Assembly: GCF_000968015.1 (NCBI RefSeq)
Contig: NZ_LACH01000003.1
Location: 39,436 to 103,435 of the forward strand
Reading direction: 5' to 3'
From: Pseudomonas fluorescens
Lineage (GTDB): Bacteria > Pseudomonadota > Gammaproteobacteria > Pseudomonadales > Pseudomonadaceae
Length of the DNA: 64,000 nt
The position numbers and the translations under genes were made by a program. Below, piece after piece: positions 1 to 8,573 of the stretch. The notes beneath the pieces were generated by a model. The model did no database searches, was not told the DNA's origin, and saw only the letters and a list, made by a program, of their open reading frames with translations. Position 1 is the stretch's first letter. Each line of letters starts with the position of its first letter.

Positions 1-1003
1 TGCCGTAGTCCTCACCAACGACAATTAAGCTGCCCTTTGGCGGGCAAAATTGACGACCTCCAGCAAACACGGATTCCCCATTCGCCTCTGCGTACCACAG
101 GCAACAAAAAGGCGTGCTTTGCCCGAAGTCGAACGACCTATCCACCTTCCAACCGGCAGGAATTTCGAAAGGATCGAGCAGCAGGTTTTGGCTCCAAACC
201 GGCCCAAACATCGCACCTGTGTCGACTGCCTCCCAATCGCCTTCAAGCCAAGCCGCACGCTTTGCAGGATCTTCGAGCTGGGCCAGGTAATTTTTGATGT
301 AGCTTTCATCCATGTAGTGATTTTGGAAAATAGTGCCAAACAACGCACACCGCTGGCGGCTGCCATCGGCGTTGTACGTAATCTCCCCTGGACGTTTGCC
401 CTCGATAAATCTCTCGTACACCCACGTCCTGCCACAGCCCCATGGGTTTGTGGTGGCGCGCACCTGCAGTGGCGGCGGCAGCGGCTGTGATTTTGTTGGT
501 TGATAGGCAGTACGAAGCGTGGAAAGCATGGCTTCGTATACGTCAGGCGTTGCCCAAGTCGCCAGCTCGTCCCAGCCAATAAAGGAATACTGGTGACCGT
601 GGAATTTCCCATCATATTCGCGGACGTGTTTTATATGACCAAAGATCAGGACTTCCCCTGTCGGAAACGTCCAACGATGTTTGCTCTCATTCCAAGTCGC
701 CCCAGGGAAAATCTTTGGGATCAGGATCGCAGCGGTTTTGACAAGATCAGCGAGGTGTTTGAATTCTTTTCGCAGGATGATTCCCCGCCACCACGGCCCC
801 CATCCCTTACCCACGTTTTGAAGAAAGGCCATGATCAGCGCATCGGATTTGCCGTTGCCCCGCGAGCCATGGAAAAGCACTTCCCGCGTCAGATATTGGG
901 GCTGGCCGAGCACCAAAAACATGGTCTGTGAGCCAGGCAGTGGCTGCCAAATTATGTTCTGGACTGCTGAGGACAACGGTCTGATTTGCTGGAAAGCCCC
1001 CAT
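1..1003 (-). CDS. Phage terminase large subunit (partial, runs off left edge)
   Basis: This is the ATPase/nuclease motor that packages phage DNA. About 334 residues are present and the frame is open to the first base, so the C-terminal nuclease domain is outside the window. The N-terminal ATPase domain is clear: a Walker A-like HGSRGNGKSD near residue 45, a Walker B-like FIGWDEL near residue 133, and a coupling segment RATTNPWGCG near residue 170. A later DFGQS near residue 300 looks like the first acidic residue of the RNase H-like nuclease. The ATG overlaps the stop of the peptidase gene upstream (TAATG), implying translational coupling. The terminase assignment is confident; the phage type is not known. 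Confidence 0.9.
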   Translation of the reverse strand, partial: MGAFQQIRPLSSAVQNIIWQPLPGSQTMFLVLGQPQYLTREVLFHGSRGNGKSDALIMAFLQNVGKGWGPWWRGIILRKEFKHLADLVKTAAILIPKIFPGATWNESKHRWTFPTGEVLIFGHIKHVREYDGKFHGHQYSFIGWDELATWATPDVYEAMLSTLRTAYQPTKSQPLPPPLQVRATTNPWGCGRTWVYERFIEGKRPGEITYNADGSRQRCALFGTIFQNHYMDESYIKNYLAQLEDPAKRAAWLEGDWEAVDTGAMFGPVWSQNLLLDPFEIPAGWKVDRSFDFGQSTPFCCLWYAEANGESVFAGGRQFCPPKGSLIVVGEDYG

Positions 1004-1446
1004 TAGATCCCACCCTCAGAACCTGAAAAGCCGTTTGCGCACAATCCTGGTTTGTGTGCAAAAACAGCTTCGAGGATGGTGAGGTCTGCAAGTTTCCTGG
1101 GGTTGCAGGCATGCGGATCGGGGTCGTAGGCTTCCTGGCCGTTCCAGTAAACCGCATGCAGTGTTCTCCTGTTGCTTGAGAGCACGGTGAGAATTGCGGG
1201 GTGGTTTCGGACAACTTCGGGGCTTGCGGGGTTGCCGGGGGTGCCTAGGTGGTCGTAAAAGGCCTGGAACGTGGCATATACGGGTGTCAGCCCAATGTTA
1301 AGCAAAGCGTTGCAGGTGTCGGCAGCGGTGGTACCGGTTTGCGGGGCTTGCTGGCAGAAACAGGCGGCTGCTTGCTCGTATGTCAGCGACAAGGCGTTAG
1401 CAAATGAGGCAATGCCGCAGTCAGTTTTAGTTTTTTGAGTGATCAT
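1003..1446 (-). CDS. C39-like papain-fold cysteine peptidase, prophage
   Basis: About 147 residues. The N-terminus reads Q-x-x-x-x-DCGIASFANAL, which fits the oxyanion Gln and nucleophile Cys of C39/papain-like peptidases. A later LHAVYWNGQEAYDPDP supplies the His and an Asp, as in the C39 fold. No ABC-transporter part and no signal peptide are visible, so it would be a stand-alone cytoplasmic enzyme. It lies between the small and large terminase genes, overlapping the first and coupled by TAATG to the second. The start is uncertain: ATG at 1446 or 1461 are both plausible, and neither has a strong ribosome site. Its substrate is unknown; head protein maturation or an accessory role are guesses. 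Confidence 0.6.
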   Translation of the reverse strand: MITQKTKTDCGIASFANALSLTYEQAAACFCQQAPQTGTTAADTCNALLNIGLTPVYATFQAFYDHLGTPGNPASPEVVRNHPAILTVLSSNRRTLHAVYWNGQEAYDPDPHACNPRKLADLTILEAVFAHKPGLCANGFSGSEGGI

Positions 1447-1957
1447 TGCCGGAGAGCTCATTTGTTCTTGTTTTTGCGAGCTGAAATGCGTCGGTTTGTT
1501 GCTGCTGCAGCAGTTGAGCAAGGTCGAGTTCAGGGGCCATTGTCGGGATCAGGGCGATGCCGGTGGTGATCTCGCCGGTAGAATCGGTTTTGACGGTGAT
1601 TTCTTTCCGTTCGAAGTCACCGAAATCGTCGGGCATTCGGCGTGAGAGAAGCTTTTCAGCGGCTTTGACGTCGCCAGATTTGATGGCTTTTTGGATTGTG
1701 TCGATTGCCGGCAGGCAGGATAGTTTTTTCGCACGCTCAACGGACTCTACGAGCTCTACGAACAGACATTCTTCGTCAGTCAGATTATCTAGATCAGGGT
1801 TGTCGGCAAGGATGTCCCTCCCCCGTGCCTGCCATCGGTAAAAAGCAGCCTCAGAAACCTTAGCTATCGCGCACGCGAGCCCAATCGTGGTCGTTCTTTC
1901 GACGCCTTTTACGATTTCTTTTAAAAGTTTTGGATTCAGGGACGATGCGCGGGACAT
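1427..1957 (-). CDS. Phage terminase small subunit-like protein
   Basis: 176 residues. The N-terminal third has a helix-turn-helix typical of small terminases (ACAIAKVSEAAFYRWQARG, about residues 29-48), followed by an acidic helical stretch and a Gln/Leu-rich C-terminus (LAQLLQQQQ). Small terminases recognise the packaging site and load the large subunit. Gene position, directly upstream of the large subunit with one small gene between, supports the call. Its ATG overlaps the stop of the resolvase gene (TAATG). The protein could alternatively be a regulator with a resolvase-like HTH, but context favours terminase. Confidence 0.75.
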   Translation of the reverse strand: MSRASSLNPKLLKEIVKGVERTTTIGLACAIAKVSEAAFYRWQARGRDILADNPDLDNLTDEECLFVELVESVERAKKLSCLPAIDTIQKAIKSGDVKAAEKLLSRRMPDDFGDFERKEITVKTDSTGEITTGIALIPTMAPELDLAQLLQQQQTDAFQLAKTRTNELSGNDHSKN

Positions 1958-2448
1958 TAATCGAGAAACCTCACGCCATATTTTGCGATCATCAGTGCGT
2001 CTGAGATTCCATCCCTGATCGACCTATTTCCGTACTTGTTCTTTCGCCCGTAAATCTGAGCTGCCCCAAAAACGTTATGAGCGACCTCCGCAATTTGCTC
2101 TTTGCTTAGCCCTGTAAGGCTTTGACCGCCTCTCCAAGCCTGGGGGCGCTCAAGTCTGCACTGAACTCCAAGGCATTCTAAAACTGCCCTCGCGCACCCG
2201 TACGACTCACCAAACGAGAACATCGAAACAACACCCTGCCCTGGCCGAGCTCCAACCTTTTCAAGTATGGCCAAGTCAATGTGATACCCGGAAAGCTTGT
2301 TATAAAGTGCCCCTGCATCGACCTTGGACTTACCATCCACTTTTAAAATCGGCATGACAAAGCAATCGATCAACTCGAAACTTTCGTTGATGATTGCAAT
2401 ACCACCTGTCTGACCTGGGTCTATGCCCACTACTATTCTTTTTGTCAT
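1957..2448 (-). CDS. RuvC-like Holliday junction resolvase, phage type
   Basis: 163 residues. The RNase H-fold start VVGIDPGQTGGIAI (residues 6-19) holds the first catalytic Asp, LAILEKV (about residues 59-65) holds the catalytic Glu, and RDGISDALMIAKYG near the C-terminus holds the last acidic pair, as in the phage/poxvirus branch of RuvC resolvases. Such enzymes cut branched DNA before packaging. It sits upstream of, and is coupled to, the small terminase gene, and downstream of a second, unrelated junction nuclease. Confidence 0.85.
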   Translation of the reverse strand: MTKRIVVGIDPGQTGGIAIINESFELIDCFVMPILKVDGKSKVDAGALYNKLSGYHIDLAILEKVGARPGQGVVSMFSFGESYGCARAVLECLGVQCRLERPQAWRGGQSLTGLSKEQIAEVAHNVFGAAQIYGRKNKYGNRSIRDGISDALMIAKYGVRFLD

Positions 2449-2470
2449 ACACCCATTATATCAGGTGTGG

Positions 2471-3172
2471 TTAGTGCAGTGTTGCACTTGAGTTTGTGCG
2501 CAAGGCGTCCTTTAAGGAGTTCAGGCCTTTTCCGAAGTGCGTGACGAGCCTCTGGTACTCAGTCGTCTTGCGGAAGGTTTCTTCTTCACCGACATAGCAA
2601 AACGAGAACTTTTTCTGCTTGATCCATTCTTCCATTGTTTGCCTACTTCCGTTTACGCGTGGTTTGGAAAAAGGAACAATGATGTTTTTTTCTTGAAGGA
2701 CAAAAATGAAATGGACGTTGTTTTGCTCGGCGACACGCACGTACTTCATTGCCTCGTTGATATCACCGAAGACGCCTTTAACTTCGTAAATGAGTCGATC
2801 GTTGTTTGGGTCAATACCATCGGGCAAGAACGTGTGCTCGACCACATATTTCATTTTGTAGTCTTTGTTTTCGTAGTCGCAGTCCTGTAGCCCTCCGAAG
2901 AGGAATGCCTCTACTTCAGCCCAGGAACGGAATGGTTTGGGAACTGGGGGAAGGTCTGGAAGAAAGATTGCATCTTGAATTGCAACTGGCACACGACCAT
3001 ACCTTTGCTCGTTGTACTTGTTCCAGTTGACCTTATGGAGTGCCAGGAGAGCCGCCTTGGTGATTTGCTTGAGCAACTCAGGGGACACATTGTCAAAGCC
3101 ACTTAAAAGAGCTCTGCGGGCTGCATCGACTTCACCCATGTTGATTTTTGGCTGTTCGGAGACTACTGTCAT
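2471..3172 (-). CDS. T7 endonuclease I-like nuclease (PD-(D/E)XK fold)
   Basis: 233 residues. The central part reads YVVEHTFLPDGI ... LIYEVKGVF, which matches the E...(P)D...ExK arrangement of the phage T7 endonuclease I family, and it continues like that family with a segment ending in EWIKQKKFSF. The N-terminal ~100 residues are an extension not seen in T7 endonuclease I. These enzymes resolve junctions and process DNA before packaging. First gene of the endonuclease-resolvase-terminase operon; a sigma70-like promoter lies just upstream. Confidence 0.75.
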   Translation of the reverse strand: MTVVSEQPKINMGEVDAARRALLSGFDNVSPELLKQITKAALLALHKVNWNKYNEQRYGRVPVAIQDAIFLPDLPPVPKPFRSWAEVEAFLFGGLQDCDYENKDYKMKYVVEHTFLPDGIDPNNDRLIYEVKGVFGDINEAMKYVRVAEQNNVHFIFVLQEKNIIVPFSKPRVNGSRQTMEEWIKQKKFSFCYVGEEETFRKTTEYQRLVTHFGKGLNSLKDALRTNSSATLH

Positions 3173-3217
3173 GTTGCACCTACTTTCTTATTATTGTTGT
3201 TGTGTGCTTATGATTTA

Positions 3218-3247
3218 ATTATATGAAAGGAGCAAAACGTGTAGCAA
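3218..3247 (-). promoter_or_regulatory. Predicted promoter of the endonuclease-terminase operon
   Basis: On the minus strand a perfect TATAAT (3218-3223) lies 18 bp from TTGCTA (3242-3247). The spacer contains TTTTGCTC, which resembles a TTTGCTC block also found before the helicase and primase genes. Confidence 0.55.
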
Positions 3248-3281
3248 CTACCTTTTTTCATTAATTGAAATTATTTTTAAT

Positions 3282-3303
3282 CGAGGCGTCCATGCCTCTT
3301 TTA
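3282..3303. terminator. Weak hairpin after the helicase gene
   Basis: GAGGC-6 nt-GCCTC followed on the plus strand by TTTT; on the minus strand the hairpin is followed by AT-rich sequence but no T run. It lies between the helicase stop and the endonuclease promoter, so it could separate the two transcription units. Confidence 0.35.
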
Positions 3304-3306
3304 GTA

Positions 3307-5538
3307 TTACTTGCCAACATAACCACGCATTTGAGTAAGCGAGTCAGGGTCGATAATGTAGTAGTACCCATTTTTCTCACCGCCATCCTTCCTTTGGGTT
3401 TTCAGGCCGTGCATTGACATGATCTCGCTTATTGCCCCCTGTTTCGAGCGGTCTGAAATGTTGGGAGAGTTCTTAGGGAGTCTGAAACCGCCTAGGATCG
3501 CTTGCTCTCGCACTTGGTTGATTCGATCATATGCTGCAACAGAGTTTTCAGGCTTCCAGACTCCGGACTGCAGACCAACATATATTTCCCTGACAATCCA
3601 CTCGAACTCATTTAAACCACCGATAGACAACTTTGCGAAGTTAGCTAGTTTCACCCTGCCGACTCCCTCCCCCCAGAATTTCGCATCTTGAATTGTCAAT
3701 TCGTTTTTCTTAAGGATCGTCTGGGCTTGGGCGCGAAGTGCTGAAAAGTATTCTTCTTCGTTAGAAGACCCGTTTTTGAGCACACGTTTGGCGTCGAGCT
3801 CCTGGAGCGGTTTTGCGCTCAAAAGCTTCGTGGCCGAGTCTTTCTTCAGAGCCTTGCGGGCGCTTGAGCCGGCTTTGAAGCCTTCGATGCCCTTTTCGTC
3901 ATCACGCTCCATCTGTTCAATTTGGAAGCCTTGGCGGTGCATTTCGCGTGGAAGCGTGAACAGAATGTTGTCCCTGAGCCATGCGTTGCGTTTGCGATGC
4001 GCGTGGAGTTCGATGTCAAAAGGGGTCTTTTGGGAAGCGTGGAATTCGACGTCTGCGACTTCCTCTTTTCTGTTCTGGGGGTTTCTGATACCGACAGTGA
4101 ATTCTTTGATTGTCCTGTTCCTGCGGAGCATTTGGACAGCTTCACGCGGCGTTACAGAGCCTTCAAACAGTCCGTAGTGTTCATCGAAGTGACCAGAGGT
4201 GATTGAAAGCGCCGACGTGATCGCGGGACTGTACACAACAACTTTGTGGTCAGTTGAGTTGGGATTGCTGATAAAAGCAGCCTGGGCGGGCCAGCTGGCG
4301 CTCTCGGCAGTTATCACCAATGCTGGTACACCGAGCTTTTCGGCAGCCTTGCCCAAGGCGCGGGCGTCCTTGGCAATGTCGCATGCGATCAGGACTTTTT
4401 TACCAGCTCCGATCGAATCGAGCGCCATGGCGCGGACTTGATCAAGCTGACCGAGTTTTATTCTGATGTCGTCGTGAGACTGTTTTTTGCAGTCGACACG
4501 CACAATATCGTGGCCACGGTTGAGTAGTGCGAGACACTGATCATTGATGTCAGCGTCAGCCATAATCGTCACCCCCCTGCTTCTGTTGGTTAGTGCTTTG
4601 AAAGTGTTCCAGACGCCTTCGCGGTCTTCTACGGAACCCTCGAAGATGTGGTTTATTACCTGACTTGCCTCGTCCACAACGACCAGGTCAACGTTTTTTA
4701 AGAATTCAGCAAACTTTAGACTGTTTATTGAGTTAACAACCAGCTTCAGGCCTAGCGCCGTTTCCATTTGTCGTGGAGCAACATCCTCATAGTGAATCAA
4801 TCCCTCGATGTTCAAGTTTTTGATGATCGATCGGCGGTGCGATATGACCAGGACTTTTTTGTTGTCCGACAGATAGCTCTCGATAACTTTTTGAAGAACC
4901 TTTGACGTTTTGCCCCAACCGGTGGGGAGTTGCAGGAGTCTGTCGCGAGGTTTGTCAGCCAGGATTTCTGCGCATAGGACTTCGGGGGATTCAGGCTCGC
5001 TTTTGAACCTGTATTTATAGTCATCAGACCTTTGACTGTAATCTGCCTCCACTTTATTTATGTTTCTCGCCAGGGCTTCTGCACAAAGCTGGGCGTCAAA
5101 GCAGGATGCGTCGACAAGCAACGCTACAGAGCGTGGAATTTCAACATTGCCAAAGGATTCGCGTGCGAGTTCAAGAGCTGCTTTGTCCAAAGCCTTATAT
5201 GACTTGGCCCTGGCCAGGACTTTTAAAAAAACAGTTGAGCGCCTCATGTCGTAAACGTTATCAACAATTTTGCCATTGTCGCCGTCGTATACACCGGATG
5301 CTGTCGAGTATGCAGCATATATTGCGTTAACGGAGTCGGTGGAGATGTCGATCAGCCGTTTAATCTGTGGGTATTCGGACTTAAAGTACTCCGCCTCCGC
5401 CTGCGGAAGGCCAGTGGAGATAGTCATAACACCATCGATCCCGCCTGCATAATTAATAATCACGGCTTTAGAAAATTGGACATCGCCAAGGATTTTTGAT
5501 TCAAGATTTACAGTTGCCTGGGTCATTTTGCTTACCAT
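3307..5538 (-). CDS. SF2 helicase, replication origin-binding type
   Basis: 743 residues. Helicase motif I is LPTGWGKTS (about residue 205), motif Ia LVISHRRS, motif II VVVDEAS (about residue 290), motif III-like IMADAD, and motif VI-like QMLRRNRT (about residue 460). This set is that of origin-binding-protein helicases found in herpesviruses and many phages and plasmids. The N-terminal 190 residues and C-terminal 230 residues have no motif I recognise; the C-terminus may bind DNA. It is divergent from a primase across a region of inverted repeats, so a role in starting phage DNA replication is likely. A second in-frame ATG lies four codons downstream and is an alternative start. Confidence 0.75.
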   Translation of the reverse strand: MVSKMTQATVNLESKILGDVQFSKAVIINYAGGIDGVMTISTGLPQAEAEYFKSEYPQIKRLIDISTDSVNAIYAAYSTASGVYDGDNGKIVDNVYDMRRSTVFLKVLARAKSYKALDKAALELARESFGNVEIPRSVALLVDASCFDAQLCAEALARNINKVEADYSQRSDDYKYRFKSEPESPEVLCAEILADKPRDRLLQLPTGWGKTSKVLQKVIESYLSDNKKVLVISHRRSIIKNLNIEGLIHYEDVAPRQMETALGLKLVVNSINSLKFAEFLKNVDLVVVDEASQVINHIFEGSVEDREGVWNTFKALTNRSRGVTIMADADINDQCLALLNRGHDIVRVDCKKQSHDDIRIKLGQLDQVRAMALDSIGAGKKVLIACDIAKDARALGKAAEKLGVPALVITAESASWPAQAAFISNPNSTDHKVVVYSPAITSALSITSGHFDEHYGLFEGSVTPREAVQMLRRNRTIKEFTVGIRNPQNRKEEVADVEFHASQKTPFDIELHAHRKRNAWLRDNILFTLPREMHRQGFQIEQMERDDEKGIEGFKAGSSARKALKKDSATKLLSAKPLQELDAKRVLKNGSSNEEEYFSALRAQAQTILKKNELTIQDAKFWGEGVGRVKLANFAKLSIGGLNEFEWIVREIYVGLQSGVWKPENSVAAYDRINQVREQAILGGFRLPKNSPNISDRSKQGAISEIMSMHGLKTQRKDGGEKNGYYYIIDPDSLTQMRGYVGK

Positions 5539-5560
5539 TTTTATTGTTAGTGCTCACCGC

Positions 5561-5955
5561 ACATTTTTATGATGCAGGATGAGCAAACCCGCGCACAACA
5601 CTATTTTCAATGTTTTTTGCTTGCTGAATAATGATTGTTGGGTATACAGATTGAGCGACGTTGACGGGTATCGCTCAACATTGCCATAAGTTGTTTGTAG
5701 TTGCCAAAAGCGTTTTTCTTAACCAAATGATTTGAATCAACCATAGCTATGCTTGTATAACTGACATACGTGATCTGACAACCCTCAACGGGTACATTTC
5801 TTTTTAAAAGGAAAAGGATGGTTGCGGGTAACGAGAAACCAATTGGTTAAGAAAGACAAAATGTCTTCGCTACTCCATATACCTAACAATCAAAAATCAG
5901 CAAGCAAAATAGGTATTGTGCAGGGCTTTGCTCACCCAGCATTATATAAATGAAG
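5561..5955. repeat. Divergent control region with matching inverted arms; candidate phage origin
   Basis: Two arms of about 80-100 bp (5561-5660 and 5875-5955) are imperfect inverted copies. Read toward each gene both contain GCAAGCAAAA, TTTGCTCA, and a GCAT-ATA-AAATG block just before the gene. A second inverted pair, TTTCTTAACCAA (near 5716) and TTGGTTAAGAAA (near 5862), lies inside, as does a perfect 8 bp palindrome TTGAGCGA/TCGCTCAA at 5651-5678. The region separates the origin-binding-type helicase from the primase. I infer an origin and/or a bidirectional operator; the sequence alone cannot separate these. Confidence 0.5.
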
Positions 5956-5992
5956 ACGACAAGATCTTCATCACAACAAGAGATAGACCGTC

Positions 5993-7282
5993 ATGACAAA
6001 GTACTCCACTCAATCCACCGCAGCTACAAACGCCGTGTTGCCCCAGGTTGCCGAAGGCCTTAAATCGATTTTCGAAAAACATTTCGAACAACCGCTGGTT
6101 ATTATCGAGAAAACAAAAGCTCCGACATTTATACCGGCATCATTTCGCATTCAATCAAGGAATGACGCAAACATAGATACATCAACGATGATAGTTTTCG
6201 ATGTCGATCAAAAACTGGGTATGGACTATGCCGACGACATGATCCAACTCGAAGAAACCGAAGATGCGTTGATCGATCTTGGCCTTGAGCACTTTATATA
6301 CACAAGTCACAGCCACACGCTCAGTGCCCCACGGTTCAGGATCGTAATTTCGGCATCACGACCTTTTTACCCCACTGAGCACAACACAATTTGCGCCGCC
6401 ATCCTGGAACAGCTGGACGAGTTCTTAGGCGGACGCTTGCTGAAAGTTATCGATCCATGCTGGAAAGTCCCGTCTCAATGCTATTACACGTTCACAGTCC
6501 ACCCCGACCGCCAGGCCCACGCGATCAGCTTTTTTAATCCAGGTCATCCCGCAGACGCTGACGACTACAAGCTCCACCAATCCAGATACGGTATAGAGCA
6601 GGAGTACAAGCCTGGAGCCCCCCGCAAAGCGACAGGTGCCACAGGCGCACGCGGACGTTCTTATGAGCTCAACAGAATCGTAGGTGGCATGCTCACATCG
6701 TCGACCGAGGCCGAGATCGCTAAAAGACTTTTCGAAATCGACAACACCCTGCACGCGCCAAATGGTTACTTCCGCGACCCACAGTACCCCCGCAACCGCC
6801 AGCGCCCAGGAGAGACTCCAGAAGCAGCCGCATGGCGCTCATGCGTAGCATTCACCAAGTCTCACTTGAACAGCCTTAAACGGAAAATCAGAAAGCCAGC
6901 GGACACTGCGATCGTATTCAAAAAGTCGACTTCGAGAGAGCCCATGCCCACGCATGACGCGCTGATTCAGCTCCATGCAGTTAAAGACCAGCCGACAACG
7001 AAAGGCGGTGAAAGCGTCCTTTTAGAATTAATCGTCCTGTCTGGTGAGCACGCTGGCCGGCATTTCTGGCACAGGCTCTACGGCCAGGGAAATCACGAGA
7101 TGGCGATAAAAATCAGCACCTCGATTAAAGACAAAATTGCTCGTGCAACAAAAACCGAAATCAAAACAATCCAGGACACTACCCGCGCCCTGGGCAAGCC
7201 CGTGATGGCCAGAATCAAGCACAAGCCCGGTACAGGCGGATTCCCGGCTCAAAACGAAATCGGCGACCTCCATCTCAACTGA
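5993..7282 (+). CDS. AEP-type primase fused to a DUF669-like domain
   Basis: 429 residues. Residues ~60-125 contain MIVFDVDQ followed by YTSHSHT and PRFRIVISASRPF, the D-x-D, S-x-H and R-x-R-x-V pattern of phage and plasmid archaeo-eukaryotic primases. The last ~110 residues (LLELIVLSGEHAGRHFWHRL through MARIKHKPGTGGF) resemble DUF669, a phage protein linked with single-stranded DNA binding and replication. The two are usually separate genes, so this looks like a fusion. It faces the helicase across the inverted-repeat region and ends in a strong terminator. The primase call is fair; the DUF669 call is by pattern only. Confidence 0.65.
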   Translation: MTKYSTQSTAATNAVLPQVAEGLKSIFEKHFEQPLVIIEKTKAPTFIPASFRIQSRNDANIDTSTMIVFDVDQKLGMDYADDMIQLEETEDALIDLGLEHFIYTSHSHTLSAPRFRIVISASRPFYPTEHNTICAAILEQLDEFLGGRLLKVIDPCWKVPSQCYYTFTVHPDRQAHAISFFNPGHPADADDYKLHQSRYGIEQEYKPGAPRKATGATGARGRSYELNRIVGGMLTSSTEAEIAKRLFEIDNTLHAPNGYFRDPQYPRNRQRPGETPEAAAWRSCVAFTKSHLNSLKRKIRKPADTAIVFKKSTSREPMPTHDALIQLHAVKDQPTTKGGESVLLELIVLSGEHAGRHFWHRLYGQGNHEMAIKISTSIKDKIARATKTEIKTIQDTTRALGKPVMARIKHKPGTGGFPAQNEIGDLHLN

Positions 7283-7289
7283 CCAACCA

Positions 7290-7311
7290 GGGGCCGCGAG
7301 GCCCCCTTTTT
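7290..7311 (+). terminator. Rho-independent terminator after the primase gene
   Basis: GGGGCC-GCGA-GGCCCC followed by CTTTTT, eight bases after the primase stop codon. Confidence 0.85.
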
Positions 7312-7422
7312 GTGCGCAAACAAAGGCGCGGCAAACAAAGCCTAAAAGCAAAGCTTTGACATCAAACCCAACACCCCTTGGGACCAAAGCCCCCTCGACA
7401 TTCTTGCTAGTAGAAACACTGG

Positions 7423-7452
7423 TTGATGTCGGACAACTCGCTATATTATAGC
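7423..7452 (+). promoter_or_regulatory. Promoter/operator candidate before the 326-aa gene
   Basis: TTGATG (7423-7428) and TATTAT (7444-7449) could be -35 and -10 elements, though the 15 bp spacing is short. The 14-mer TGATGTCGGACAAC at 7424-7437 recurs as its reverse complement, with one change, at 11626-11639, suggesting a shared operator. Placement 50 bp before the gene supports regulation. Confidence 0.35.
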
Positions 7453-7498
7453 AACTACAAATCTTTACTTTTTCCATGCCAACGGTCAGGAAACTTTA

Positions 7499-8479
7499 AT
7501 GCCACGCCCCAAGCTCAGCGAACACGAAAAAGTCCGGCAGCGAGCAATACGCCTGAAAATCAAGCTCGATGAGTGCGCTCAGTTACTAGCAGATGAGCTG
7601 CTTAGTGATGACCCACATACGCAGATTTTGCGCGCAAAAGCGCTGTCAGAACGCCTGACGCTGGCAAAAGCAATCTCCGATGGGATCGGTGATCGCGGCG
7701 AGGTTGAAAAGCGCCTGGCCCTTCTGCCGGGGGTTTCCGAAATTCAGGCGTTTTCTGTTTTGCCTGAGGTCAATTTGCGGATTGGGAAGATAAACAAAAC
7801 TCGGGAGCAGGAGTACTTTGAGGCTCTTTCCGAATTCGACGTGCATATGTCTGAGCTGAATCGAATCGAGAATGCTGACGATCTACCACTCTCAACTCCT
7901 GCGTCCATATACCAAGCTGCATACTCGACTAACTCATACGCGTCAGGCAGGAAGCCCCGTGGCATGCTGGAGAACCTTGATCGCGATTTATCAGAGGCGA
8001 TTTTCACTGGCCGCTTTGCCTTGGCACGTGCAATCGACAACGAAGCCAGGCCAAAAACCATGGGGAGGCCATCACGTTCAGTGGCATCAGTGAAAGCAGA
8101 AAATGAAAAGCGTGCTGCAGAACTGGAGGCTCTGATAGAAAAATCAGAATCAGACTTGGCTGGTGTCGAGATATTTGACCGGGCTGTAAAGATATTCCGT
8201 GACGTTTCCTCAAGTCTAAAGCGACTTATAAAGGAAGCAGATGGGATTATGCAGTCCGAAGCTAAAGCTCAGCTAACAATAGTCGAGGGGTATCTAAAAG
8301 GTTTTAAGAGAGAACGTGTCAGGTACGTTGAAAATGGTGAGCCTGACTTGCCTGTCACGCATCTAAATAGCCCTAGATTCCATTTATTGAACGCAAAATC
8401 AATGCTTGCAACAGTCAGGGAAATTTATAACGAAATCGCCATAGAAAAAGACTTGAAGAAATTCAGATCTGTCAAATAG
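7499..8479 (+). CDS. Prophage protein of unknown function, helical
   Basis: 326 residues, no family recognised. The protein is charged and mostly helical by composition, with a likely coiled coil around residues 200-235 (KAENEKRAAELEALIEKSESD). Short basic, AT-hook-like pieces occur at the N-terminus (MPRPKLS) and at GRPSR near residue 190, and could bind DNA. It is the first gene after the primase terminator and has its own promoter. No signal peptide or membrane segment. Confidence 0.55.
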   Translation: MPRPKLSEHEKVRQRAIRLKIKLDECAQLLADELLSDDPHTQILRAKALSERLTLAKAISDGIGDRGEVEKRLALLPGVSEIQAFSVLPEVNLRIGKINKTREQEYFEALSEFDVHMSELNRIENADDLPLSTPASIYQAAYSTNSYASGRKPRGMLENLDRDLSEAIFTGRFALARAIDNEARPKTMGRPSRSVASVKAENEKRAAELEALIEKSESDLAGVEIFDRAVKIFRDVSSSLKRLIKEADGIMQSEAKAQLTIVEGYLKGFKRERVRYVENGEPDLPVTHLNSPRFHLLNAKSMLATVREIYNEIAIEKDLKKFRSVK

Positions 8480-8573
8480 TTAGTATTTGCATAGACTTAT
8501 ACACCCGTTTACATTCGACCTGACCAATGCATTTCGCGGCCTTGACCTGATAAACAACACAAAGCAGACGATC

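Noticed and set aside
25..931. Overlapping open frames on both strands at the left end
   Set aside because: They lie across the terminase large subunit frame, which is open to the window edge and has clear ATPase motifs; the others show no similarity.
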